Shown in pieces: positions 6,725 through 14,147 of a stretch of 18,791 nt of DNA. The translations under genes and the position numbers were made by a program. Within the stretch, counting starts at the first letter, position 1. The number at the start of each line of letters is the position of its first letter. Below the pieces are notes generated by a model. That model saw nothing but the letters and a program-made list of their open reading frames with translations. It had not been told where the DNA came from and ran no database searches. Source of the stretch: JANLSO01 sp031362405 (GTDB taxonomy: Bacteria > Actinomycetota > Thermoleophilia > Miltoncostaeales > Miltoncostaeaceae); the NCBI GenBank assembly GCA_031362405.1, contig JANLSO010000168.1, positions 1-18,791 of the forward strand, in the 5' to 3' direction.

Positions 6725-7318
6725 ATGAGCACGGATGCCGCAATGACCGCAGAGTCCGCAGTCGACCTCTACTGGCTTCCACTCGGCGCGGGAGGGCACT
6801 CAGTCCGGTTCAACGGGCGCGTCTTCGAGGCGTTGGTGGCGTGTGTCGAGCGACGTCAGACGTACGACCTCTACCACTCCGCGCTGCAGGTACGGGTTCC
6901 CGCGGGCTGCTTCGTGATCGAGATGACCCCCGTTATCGACACGTTCGGCAGCGGGCGCGGCGTCGTCGCGGAGGGCCCCGTCGGGGCCCGTCGGGCGGGG
7001 CGTCTACGGATCTTCCGCTACGAGGTGCGTCGCTGGCCTGATGGAAGCATTCCGGACGTCGGCGAGGCGGTCGAGAGCCCGCGGCGACTGACCCATGATC
7101 AGGCCGTCGCGCAACGCGTGCTCGACCTGGTTCCCCACATCCCCACGTTGGTGTGGGGTCGCGACGAGTGCCACGTGGGCGAGATGTGGAACTCCAACTC
7201 GCTGACGAGCTGGCTGATCGCGCGCAGCGGCCTACCGATCGACACGATTCACGCCCCCGCCGGCGGTCGTGCGCCAGGCTGGCGTGCCGGCATCGTCGTC
7301 GCCCGTCGTAGCGGGTGA
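6725..7318 (+). CDS. Conserved hypothetical protein
   Basis: A 197-residue soluble protein without signal peptide or membrane segment. Recognisable stretches are YDLYHSALQVRVPAGCFVIE, FRYEVRRWPDGSIPDVGEAV, VWGRDECHVGEMWNSNSL and TSWLIARSGLP; I have a general memory of this pattern in actinobacterial proteins of unknown function. A conserved-looking His (YHSAL) and the WNSNSLTSWL segment give a faint resemblance to permuted papain-like (NlpC/P60 or LRAT-like) proteins, but no clear catalytic triad can be named. The ATG at 6725 gives MSTDAAM; an ATG at 6743 (MTAESAV) is an alternative, since the stress-type -10 box ends at 6720. It is divergent from the flavodoxin operon. Confidence 0.75.
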   Translation: MSTDAAMTAESAVDLYWLPLGAGGHSVRFNGRVFEALVACVERRQTYDLYHSALQVRVPAGCFVIEMTPVIDTFGSGRGVVAEGPVGARRAGRLRIFRYEVRRWPDGSIPDVGEAVESPRRLTHDQAVAQRVLDLVPHIPTLVWGRDECHVGEMWNSNSLTSWLIARSGLPIDTIHAPAGGRAPGWRAGIVVARRSG

Positions 7319-7340
7319 GCTGCCCAAACCACCCGCCGAG

Positions 7341-7365
7341 GTTTCGGTGTCCGCAGGGCGGGTAG
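7341..7365 (+). promoter_or_regulatory. SigB/SigF-type promoter D (GTTT-N15-GGGTAG)
   Basis: GTTT (7341-7344), 15 bases, then GGGTAG (7360-7365), one base off the consensus. It begins 22 bases after the stop of the previous gene and points at the ABC transporter operon. A copy of the shared leader motif lies downstream at 7411, which supports the call. Confidence 0.55.
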
Positions 7366-7410
7366 CTGCCCAGCGCGGGTGCGCAGAATGTATGGCCCAG
7401 CGACCGCGTT

Positions 7411-7428
7411 GCCCCAGACCCCGGTGGC
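7411..7428 (+). promoter_or_regulatory. Shared 5'-leader motif, copy D
   Basis: An exact copy of the 18-base core GCCCCAGACCCCGGTGGC; the last three bases of the longer consensus differ. It is the only copy on the plus strand and, like the others, reads in the same sense as its gene. It lies 46 bases after the -10 box and 34 bases before the ATG at 7463. The different distance from the promoter argues against a simple duplicated promoter. Confidence 0.6.
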
Positions 7429-7462
7429 GTTCGATACCTCTCGACCCAACGGCGGAATCATA

Positions 7463-8236
7463 ATGGCGGAAACGCAACCAGTGGCCACGCTCACAGAGCA
7501 AAAATTCGCCGCGCACGCCATCGGCGCGACGAAGGTCTACGGCGAAGGCGACGCCGAGGTGCGGGCGATCGACGGGATCGACGTCGAGTTCGCAACCGGC
7601 GCGTTCACGGCGATCATGGGGCCCTCGGGTTCGGGCAAATCGACGCTCATGCAGTGTATGGCCGGCCTCGACCAGCTGACATCCGGGCAGACCTGGATCG
7701 GCGACGTCGAGCTGAGCGGCCTCTCGGAGAAGCAGATCACGAAGGTCCGGCGCGACCGCGTGGGATTCATCTTCCAGGCGTTCAACCTGGTGCCGACCCT
7801 CACCGCACGCGAGAACATCCGTCTGCCGCTGGATATCGCGGGGCGTGAGCCCGAGGGCGACTGGATGAACCAGGTGATCGCCGCCCTCAACCTGCAAGAT
7901 CGCCTCGGGCACCGTCCATCTGAGCTGTCGGGCGGCCAGCAGCAACGCGTCGCCGCGGCGCGAGCGCTGATCTCACGTCCGGACATCGTCTTTGCCGACG
8001 AGCCGACCGGGCAACTCGACTCGCAGGCGTCGGGTGCCCTGCTGACGTTCATGCGCAGGGCCGCCGACGAGTTCGGCCAGACCATCGTCATGGTCACCCA
8101 CGAGCCGTCGGCAGCGAGTCGTGCCGACCGCGTGATCTTCCTGGCCGACGGACGGGTCGTCGACGAAATGGCCACGCCCACGCCGGAATCGATCCTCGAT
8201 CACATGAAAACGCTCACGGCCGGGCCGCGGACATGA
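7463..8236 (+). CDS. ABC transporter ATP-binding protein (MacB/LolD-like)
   Basis: A 257-residue ATPase subunit. It shows Walker A GPSGSGKS (53-60), the Q-loop in FIFQAFNLVPTLTARENI (Q105), the signature LSGGQQQRVAAARAL (from 155), Walker B IVFADEP with Glu180, the D-loop GQLDSQ and the switch His213 (VTHEP). Spacing and wording are those of the MacB/LolD/FtsE group, which power FtsX-type permeases working on envelope substrates. The ATG at 7463 is preceded by GGCGGA. Its stop overlaps the permease start (ATGA), so the two subunits are made together. Promoter D and leader motif D precede it, predicting stress-linked expression. Confidence 0.93.
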   Translation: MAETQPVATLTEQKFAAHAIGATKVYGEGDAEVRAIDGIDVEFATGAFTAIMGPSGSGKSTLMQCMAGLDQLTSGQTWIGDVELSGLSEKQITKVRRDRVGFIFQAFNLVPTLTARENIRLPLDIAGREPEGDWMNQVIAALNLQDRLGHRPSELSGGQQQRVAAARALISRPDIVFADEPTGQLDSQASGALLTFMRRAADEFGQTIVMVTHEPSAASRADRVIFLADGRVVDEMATPTPESILDHMKTLTAGPRT

Positions 8237-10755
8237 TCGCCCGGCTCGCGATGCGGAACCTGCGGGCCAGCAAGCTCCGACTCTTTCTGACCTCGCTCGC
8301 CGTCGTCCTCGGCGTCGGCTTCGTCGTCGGGTCGTTCGTGCTCGGAGACACCATCAACAAGGCGTTCGACGGCGTCTTCGCCACCGCAACCGCGGGCGTG
8401 GCGGTGCAGATCCAGGGCGAGAAGACGGTCTCCGAGGCAGACCGCCAGCCCGTTGCGGCGTCGCTCCTGCCGAAGATTCGCGCGGTTGAGGGCGTGCGGA
8501 CGGCCGAAGGTTCCGTCGCGGGTATCGCTCAGATCATCGGCACGGACGGAGAACCGGCCGGGGTGCAGGGACCACCGGCGCTGGGCTTCAGCTGGTCGGA
8601 CGACCCCGATCTCAACCCCTTGCGGATCACCTCAGGCATGCCACCGCGCGCCCCGAAAGACGTGGTCATCGACAAGACGACGGCCAACACGGAGAAATTC
8701 GCACTCGGCGATCAGGTCCGCATCATCACCGCATCAGGTTCGGCCGAGTATCGGCTGGTGGGGATCGTGGCGTTCGGCGAGCAGAACAACCTTGCAGGCG
8801 CAACGCTCACGGCCTTCACCGTCGCCACAGCCCAAACGGCCCTCGACTCGGTGGATCGCTTTCAGATCGTGAGCGTCACCGGTGACCAGGGGGTCGCCGA
8901 GTCGGCCCTCGCCGCGAGGATCCAGGCGACGCTGCCGGCCGGATACGAGGCCATCACCGGCAAGGCGGCCGCCAAGCAGAGCAGCGACCAGTTCAAGCAG
9001 TTCGTCGACATCTTTCGCAACTTCCTGCTGGCGTTCGCGGCCATCGCCCTGTTCGTCGGCAGCTTCATCATCTTCAACGCGTTCAAGATCACGGTGGCCC
9101 AGCGCACCCGCCAACTCGGGCTGCTGAGGGCCGTGGGCGCCTCATCAGGCCAGGTGATCGGGTCGGTGCTGCTCGAGGCCCTGGTCATCGGCTTTGCCGC
9201 GTCGATCATCGGGATCATCTTTGGTATCGCGTTCGCCGCGCTGCTTCGGGTCGGCTTCAACGCGGTCGGTGCCTCCCTCCCACCGACCAGCCTTCAGATC
9301 GAGCCACGCTCGCTCATCGTGGGCCTGATTGTCGGTGTGGTCGTTACGTTCGTCTCGGCGCTGGTGCCGGCATGGAAGGCCAGCCGCGTGCCACCGATCG
9401 CCGCGATGCACGACATCCAGGTGGCTGGGTCACCGCGGGCCCGCCTGGCCGTGTCGATCGTGCTCGCCGCCTTGGGCATGGCGCTCGTGCTCTTCGGAAC
9501 GCTGGCATCGCTCAGCGGCCTCTCGCAACGGTTCAGCCTGATCGGCCTTGGCGCGGTGTTGCTGTTCCTCGGTGCCGCCATGCTGACCCAGTACGTCGCG
9601 CGGCCTCTGGCCCGGTTCATCGGTGCCCCGATGGCGCGGACCGGCCTGGCGGGACGGCTGGGTCAGGAGAACGCCATGCGCAACCCGTCGCGGACCGCCC
9701 AGACCGCGGCCGCGCTCACCATCGGTGTGGCGCTCGTCACCGGCGTGACCGTCTTTGCCGCGTCGCTCAACGAAACGTTCGTCGGAGCGGTCGACAAGCG
9801 CGTCACCGCGGATGTCGTGATCTTCTCGGGCAACCAGCAGCCGTTCAGCGTCGCCGCCGCGCCCGCGCTGGCCGACGCACCCGAATTGGCGGGCGTCACT
9901 GCCTGGCGCTACGGCGAGTTCAAGGACGAGCGGGGCGACACCCAGCCCGTCGGCGCGGTCGACCCGGCCCAATTCAACGATGTCTACGACGCAGACGTAA
10001 CGGCCGGCTCGATGGGGGCGCTCGCGCAGCCCGACACCATTGCCGTGCAGAAGAACTACGCCGCCGACAACGATCTGACCGTGGGCTCGGCGCTACCCGT
10101 GCTCTTCGCAAAGACCGGCAACACCTCTCTGCGCGTCGCGGCCATCTTCGACGACGAGACCTTCGGCAGCTTCTTTGTGTCCGTTTCCCAGTACGAGCGC
10201 GACTTCACCAACCAGCAGGACACGGTCATCCTGGCCCGCGCGCGCGACGGTGTCTCCCCCGACGCCGCGAAGGCCGCGGCCGAAAGGGATCTGAGGAATT
10301 TCCCGAACCTCGACGTACGCACAAAAGCCGAGTACAGCGACTTCATTGCCAGCCAGATCAACGGGTTTCTGCGGCTCTTCTACGTCCTACTGGCGATGGC
10401 CGTGATCATCGCGATCTTCGGCATCATCCTGACGCTCGCCCTCTCGGTTTTCGAGCGAACCCGGGAGATCGGGCTGCTCCGCGCCGTTGGGCTCTCGCGG
10501 CGCAGCGTCCGAGCAATGATCCGCTGGGAGGCGATCATTGTGGCGCTGATCGGGGCGTTGGTCGGCGTGGTGCTCGGCGTCTTCCTCGGGGTGGTCAGCG
10601 TGTCGGCGATCCCCGAGTTCACGGCCCTGGCGATCCCCTGGGGATCGATGATCGTGTTCCTGGTCGTCGCCGGCATCTTCGGCGTGCTAGCGGCGATCCT
10701 GCCGGCGCGGCGCGCGGCGCGACTGAACATCCTGAACGCGATCCAGAGCGAGTAG
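8233..10755 (+). CDS. FtsX-type ABC transporter permease
   Basis: An 840-residue permease with two FtsX units. After an N-terminal helix (LFLTSLAVVLGVGFVVGSFV, about 17-36) comes a MacB-type periplasmic domain to about residue 255, then helices around 260-390 with the typical VAQRTRQLGLLRAVGAS segment, two helices near 405-450, a second extracytoplasmic domain (about 500-705), and a second FtsX unit near 710-835 with VFERTREIGLLRAVGLSRRS and LPARRAARLNILNAI. This architecture is usual for actinobacterial exporters of unknown lipophilic or peptide substrates. The partner ATPase is encoded immediately upstream. It is intact; the substrate cannot be told from the sequence. Confidence 0.92.
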   Translation: MIARLAMRNLRASKLRLFLTSLAVVLGVGFVVGSFVLGDTINKAFDGVFATATAGVAVQIQGEKTVSEADRQPVAASLLPKIRAVEGVRTAEGSVAGIAQIIGTDGEPAGVQGPPALGFSWSDDPDLNPLRITSGMPPRAPKDVVIDKTTANTEKFALGDQVRIITASGSAEYRLVGIVAFGEQNNLAGATLTAFTVATAQTALDSVDRFQIVSVTGDQGVAESALAARIQATLPAGYEAITGKAAAKQSSDQFKQFVDIFRNFLLAFAAIALFVGSFIIFNAFKITVAQRTRQLGLLRAVGASSGQVIGSVLLEALVIGFAASIIGIIFGIAFAALLRVGFNAVGASLPPTSLQIEPRSLIVGLIVGVVVTFVSALVPAWKASRVPPIAAMHDIQVAGSPRARLAVSIVLAALGMALVLFGTLASLSGLSQRFSLIGLGAVLLFLGAAMLTQYVARPLARFIGAPMARTGLAGRLGQENAMRNPSRTAQTAAALTIGVALVTGVTVFAASLNETFVGAVDKRVTADVVIFSGNQQPFSVAAAPALADAPELAGVTAWRYGEFKDERGDTQPVGAVDPAQFNDVYDADVTAGSMGALAQPDTIAVQKNYAADNDLTVGSALPVLFAKTGNTSLRVAAIFDDETFGSFFVSVSQYERDFTNQQDTVILARARDGVSPDAAKAAAERDLRNFPNLDVRTKAEYSDFIASQINGFLRLFYVLLAMAVIIAIFGIILTLALSVFERTREIGLLRAVGLSRRSVRAMIRWEAIIVALIGALVGVVLGVFLGVVSVSAIPEFTALAIPWGSMIVFLVVAGIFGVLAAILPARRAARLNILNAIQSE

Positions 10756-10813
10756 GAGACCAGTTGATCCGGCGCTCGACACCGGAGACACATGACAATC
10801 GGAGGACACGGTG

Positions 10814-11053
10814 ATGGGTTACGACGATGGGAACTGGTGGGCGTGGGTTGCCATGAGCATTGGGATGCTCGCGTTCTGGGGGCTGGTCCTCTGGGGCGTA
10901 TTCTACTTTATGAGGGGCGGGTCGCAGCAGACGCCAGGCCGCAGTGCGGATGACATCCTGCGTGAGCGCTTCGCCGCCGGCGAGATCGACGAACCGGAGT
11001 TCCGGAAGCGCTCGGACGCTCTTCACGAGTCGGACGTCGGGACCCGACAATGA
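10814..11053 (+). CDS. SHOCT domain membrane protein
   Basis: A 79-residue protein with one helix (WWAWVAMSIGMLAFWGLVLW) and a C-terminal SHOCT motif, SADDILRERFAAGEIDEPEF followed by RKRSDAL. SHOCT segments are short helical pairs found at the ends of many small bacterial membrane proteins, probably for oligomerisation. GGAGG at 10801 sets the ATG at 10814; the GTG three bases before is less likely. Its stop overlaps the start of the metal ATPase (ATGA), so they are coupled. Such proteins often sit next to copper or other heavy-metal pumps. Confidence 0.85.
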   Translation: MGYDDGNWWAWVAMSIGMLAFWGLVLWGVFYFMRGGSQQTPGRSADDILRERFAAGEIDEPEFRKRSDALHESDVGTRQ

Positions 11054-13479
11054 GTCACGCTCTCGAGGGCGTCGCCGTCCCAGCAGACGCGGTGCGCCCA
11101 CCCGAGCAGACGGTTGTCCTGGATGTACGCCCGATCTGGCGTGGATCGGAGACCGGCGGCCTTGAAGCCGCTCTCGGGCGCCGGCCGGGGGTGCGGCAGG
11201 TGATGGTCAACCCGGTGGGCCAGACCGCCACCGTGGTCTACGACCCGAGTGAGGCCTCGCCCAGTGACCTCAGTGGTTGGGTGGCCGAGTGCGGATACCA
11301 CTGTGCCGGCCGTTCGGTACCCGCGCACCTCTGTGACGCGGCCCTCACACCCGAAGGGCCCCACGCTGGTCACGCCCCCGAGACGCCGCGTTCTCCTGAA
11401 GAAGTCATGGGACATGGCGGGCACGGCGACATGTCGATGGGCGACATGGTCGCCGATATGCGCAACCGGTTCCTGGTGGCGGCCGTCTTCGCCATCCCGA
11501 TTCTCCTGTGGTCGCCGATCGGCAGAGACGTCCTCGGTGTCTCGGTGGGCGTCCCGTTCGGCCTGCGCGAAGACGTCTGGGCGCTGATACTGAGCCTGCC
11601 GGTGGTGTTCTACGCCTCGTCCATCTTCTTTTCAGGGGCCGTGCGCGCGTTGCGGGCACACACCCTCGACATGATGGTTCTGGTCGCGGTCGCCATCGGC
11701 ACGGGCTGGATCTACTCGGTCATCGTGACCCTCTCCGGCGGCGGAGACGTCTTCTATGAAGCCATCGCGGTGCTTGCCGCGTTCGTGCTGCTCGGACACT
11801 GGTTCGAGATGCGCGCTCGTGGCGGCGCCAACGAGGCGATACGCACGTTGCTCGATCTCGCCCCGCCGCACGCCCTGGTACTGCGGGCAGGAGACCCGGT
11901 GGAGGTCCCGACGGCCGAGATCGTCGTCGGCGACCTGCTTCTCGTGCGCCCGGGGGCGAAGATCGCCGTCGATGGGGTGGTCGAGGAGGGTGACAGCGAC
12001 CTCGACGAGTCGATGGTCACCGGCGAAAGCCTTCCCGTCCACAAGGCTCCGGGCGACCCGGTTATCGGCGCCACCATCAACCGCAACGGCACCCTGCGCG
12101 TACGCGCCACCAAGGTCGGGGCCGACACCGCCCTCGCCCAGATCGTGGCGTTGGTGCAGGAGGCCCAGAACTCGAAGGCCCCCGGCCAACGCCTCGCCGA
12201 TCGCGCGGCGTTCTGGCTGGTGCTTGTCGCCCTCATCGGCGGTGGCCTGACCCTGGCCGCATGGCTGGGCTTCAGTGACCGCCCCGCGAGCGCGGCGATC
12301 CTGTTCGCGATCACCGTCGTGGTGGTGACCTGCCCCGACGCCCTCGGCCTTGCGACTCCGACGGCGATCATGGTCGGGAGCGGCCTCGGCGCCAAGCGCG
12401 GCATCCTGTTCAAGAGCGCCGTCGCCCTCGAGGCATCCGCGAGCATCGGGGTGGTGATCCTCGATAAGACCGGCACCCTCACAAAGGGCGAGCCAGAGGT
12501 CACCGACGTTGTCACCCAGGGGATCACCGAAGCCGAGCTGCTGCGCCTCGCCGCCGCCGTCGAACGCAACTCCGAACACCCTCTGGCCGCCGCCGTCGTT
12601 GATCGCGCCGAGGCCGCAGGCGTGGAAGCTGCAACAGCCGAGGGGTTCGAGAACGTCCCCGGCCACGGCGCTACCGCGACGGTCGAGGGCAGGCGCGTCG
12701 TCGTCGGCAACCGGCGGCTGATGGAAGCCGAAGGCGTCGACATCGGCCCGCTCGGCGCACGCCGTCAGGAATTCGCCGCGGGCGGGCGTACCGCCGTGAT
12801 CGTCGCCATCGACGGGCAGGCGATGGGCCTGGTGGCCATCGCCGACGCCGTGCGCCCGAGCTCGGCCGCGGCCGTCGCCGCCCTCCACGACGCCGGCGTC
12901 GAGGTTGTGATGCTGACCGGAGACAACGAGGCCACCGCGCAGCGCATCGGCGAGGCATTGGGCATCGACACCGTGATCGCTGAAGTGCTCCCCGGCGACA
13001 AAGCCGCAAAGGTCGCCGAATTTCAGGCCGCCGGCAGGCGGGTCGCGATGGTCGGAGACGGTGTCAACGACGCGCCGGCCCTCGCCCAGGCTGACCTTGG
13101 CATCGCCATCGGGGCCGGTACCGACGTCGCCATCGAGACCGCCGACGTCGTGCTGATGCGCTCTGACCCGCTCGACGTCGCGACCGCCTTGGCAATCGGG
13201 CGGGGCACCCGCCGCAAGATGCGCCAGAACCTCGGATGGGCGGTCGGCTACAACGCGCTCGCGTTGCCCATCGCCGCGGGCGTCTTCGCACCCCGTTACG
13301 GCCTGATCCTACGGCCCGAAATCGCGGCCCTGTCGATGTCGGGATCGAGCTTCATCGTCGCCGTCAACGCCCTCGCCCTGAAACGGCTGCGCCTTCCCGG
13401 AACAACGCGTTCCGAGGCGGAACCCAACCCCCTGCCGGCGTCCGTCAGCCCGACGGCCACCCGGACAACGGCCGGATGA
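11050..13479 (+). CDS. Heavy-metal P1B-type ATPase with CPD motif
   Basis: An 809-residue metal pump. The N-terminal domain (about 20-85) has the shape of a heavy-metal-associated domain but lacks the MxCxxC site; IWRGSETGG stands there. It is followed by a His/Met-rich linker (about 105-133: HAGHAP, MGHGGHGDMSMGDM). Then come TGES (324-327), the M6 motif TCPDALGLATPT with CPD at 428-430 in place of CPC, DKTGTLT with D472, the HP motif (SEHPLA, 510-511), TGDN, and GDGVNDAPALAQADLGIAIG. Late helices have GYNALALP and SMSGSSFIVAVNALAL, as in Cu+ pumps (P1B-1). The overall likeness is to CopA, but the altered metal site makes the ion uncertain. It is coupled to the SHOCT gene. Confidence 0.9.
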   Translation: MSHALEGVAVPADAVRPPEQTVVLDVRPIWRGSETGGLEAALGRRPGVRQVMVNPVGQTATVVYDPSEASPSDLSGWVAECGYHCAGRSVPAHLCDAALTPEGPHAGHAPETPRSPEEVMGHGGHGDMSMGDMVADMRNRFLVAAVFAIPILLWSPIGRDVLGVSVGVPFGLREDVWALILSLPVVFYASSIFFSGAVRALRAHTLDMMVLVAVAIGTGWIYSVIVTLSGGGDVFYEAIAVLAAFVLLGHWFEMRARGGANEAIRTLLDLAPPHALVLRAGDPVEVPTAEIVVGDLLLVRPGAKIAVDGVVEEGDSDLDESMVTGESLPVHKAPGDPVIGATINRNGTLRVRATKVGADTALAQIVALVQEAQNSKAPGQRLADRAAFWLVLVALIGGGLTLAAWLGFSDRPASAAILFAITVVVVTCPDALGLATPTAIMVGSGLGAKRGILFKSAVALEASASIGVVILDKTGTLTKGEPEVTDVVTQGITEAELLRLAAAVERNSEHPLAAAVVDRAEAAGVEAATAEGFENVPGHGATATVEGRRVVVGNRRLMEAEGVDIGPLGARRQEFAAGGRTAVIVAIDGQAMGLVAIADAVRPSSAAAVAALHDAGVEVVMLTGDNEATAQRIGEALGIDTVIAEVLPGDKAAKVAEFQAAGRRVAMVGDGVNDAPALAQADLGIAIGAGTDVAIETADVVLMRSDPLDVATALAIGRGTRRKMRQNLGWAVGYNALALPIAAGVFAPRYGLILRPEIAALSMSGSSFIVAVNALALKRLRLPGTTRSEAEPNPLPASVSPTATRTTAG

Positions 13480-13579
13480 TGGAGCGCCGCCGCCGGCCGA
13501 GCCACGCCGATGAGTGTTTATGTCGGTGCCGCAGTAACGCTGAGGGCCGCTCGGTAAAGCACTATCGATGGAGGAGACG

Positions 13580-13816
13580 ATGAAACGCCCGGTAGTGAAC
13601 CTCACCTCCCGCGAGCGCGTTGGCCGGGTCTTTTTGGGACTCGCGGGCGTGATCGGTGGGATCGTCCTGCTCACCTCGGCGAGCGCCGTGGGTATCATCG
13701 TGCTGGAGGTGCTTCTCGTGCTCGCCGGACTCGACCTCCTTGTCACCGGAGCGCTCGGACACTGCCCGCTCTACCACAGGCTCGGCCATGTTCCAGGGTC
13801 GTTGAGGTCGTCGTGA
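13580..13816 (+). CDS. DUF2892-like (YgaP membrane domain) small protein
   Basis: A 78-residue protein: MKRPVVNLTSRERVGRVFLG, two hydrophobic helices (LAGVIGGIVLLTSASAVGII; LEVLLVLAGLDLLVTGALG), and the closing motif GHCPLYHRLG. This is the pattern of DUF2892, the membrane part of YgaP-like proteins, often found beside metal or sulfur genes; the lone Cys in GHCPLY is a hallmark. GGAGGAGACG places the start at the ATG at 13580, not the ATG at 13568. It is 100 bases after the metal ATPase and overlaps the next gene (GTGA). Confidence 0.85.
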   Translation: MKRPVVNLTSRERVGRVFLGLAGVIGGIVLLTSASAVGIIVLEVLLVLAGLDLLVTGALGHCPLYHRLGHVPGSLRSS

Positions 13817-14043
13817 TCGAGCCCGATAACAACGATCCGCCCACGGCCGAAACGGAGCGGGAAGGCAAACGCCACGGTCACGGCCGCTGGATGATGATCG
13901 TCTGCTGCGTGCCCATGCTTGCCATCGCCATCATCCTGGTGGCGACGGGCGTTGTCGGCGCGGGATTCATCGTGGTCGCGGTCATCTGCACGCTGATGAT
14001 GATCGCGATGATGGGGGCGATGACACGCGGCGGACCCGACTGA
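13813..14043 (+). CDS. Small two-helix membrane protein
   Basis: A 76-residue protein starting with GTG inside the stop of the DUF2892-like gene (GTGA overlap), which argues that it is real. A polar start with a HGHGR segment is followed by two helices (MMIVCCVPMLAIAIILVATG; FIVVAVICTLMMIAMMGAM). The CC and the many Met residues recall DUF2933-like proteins of copper loci, but the match is loose. It is probably the last gene of the metal-handling group. Confidence 0.65.
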   Translation: MIEPDNNDPPTAETEREGKRHGHGRWMMIVCCVPMLAIAIILVATGVVGAGFIVVAVICTLMMIAMMGAMTRGGPD

Positions 14044-14090
14044 GGGGCACCCCGGCACCCGGAGGCCGCTCCGCGCCCCTGGAGGGTGCC
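14043..14090 (+). terminator. GC-rich structured region between convergent genes
   Basis: It directly follows the stop of the small membrane protein. GGCACCC (14054-14060) pairs with GGGTGCC (14084-14090), enclosing GGAG/CTCC, and AGGGGC (14043-14048) can pair with GCCCCT (14075-14080). There is no T-run, but that is common in high-GC bacteria. It may end transcription from both sides, since the next gene converges. Confidence 0.35.
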
Positions 14091-14147
14091 GAGCGACCAC
14101 GACGAGAAACCCGGTGGCTGATTCGTCGCCTTTGCCCGTTGAGTGTT

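Noticed and set aside
14102..14124. Possible fifth leader motif copy (ACCCGGTGGCT)
   Set aside because: Only about 13 of 21 positions match, no GTTT/GGGTAT pair is upstream, and it lies between convergent gene ends.
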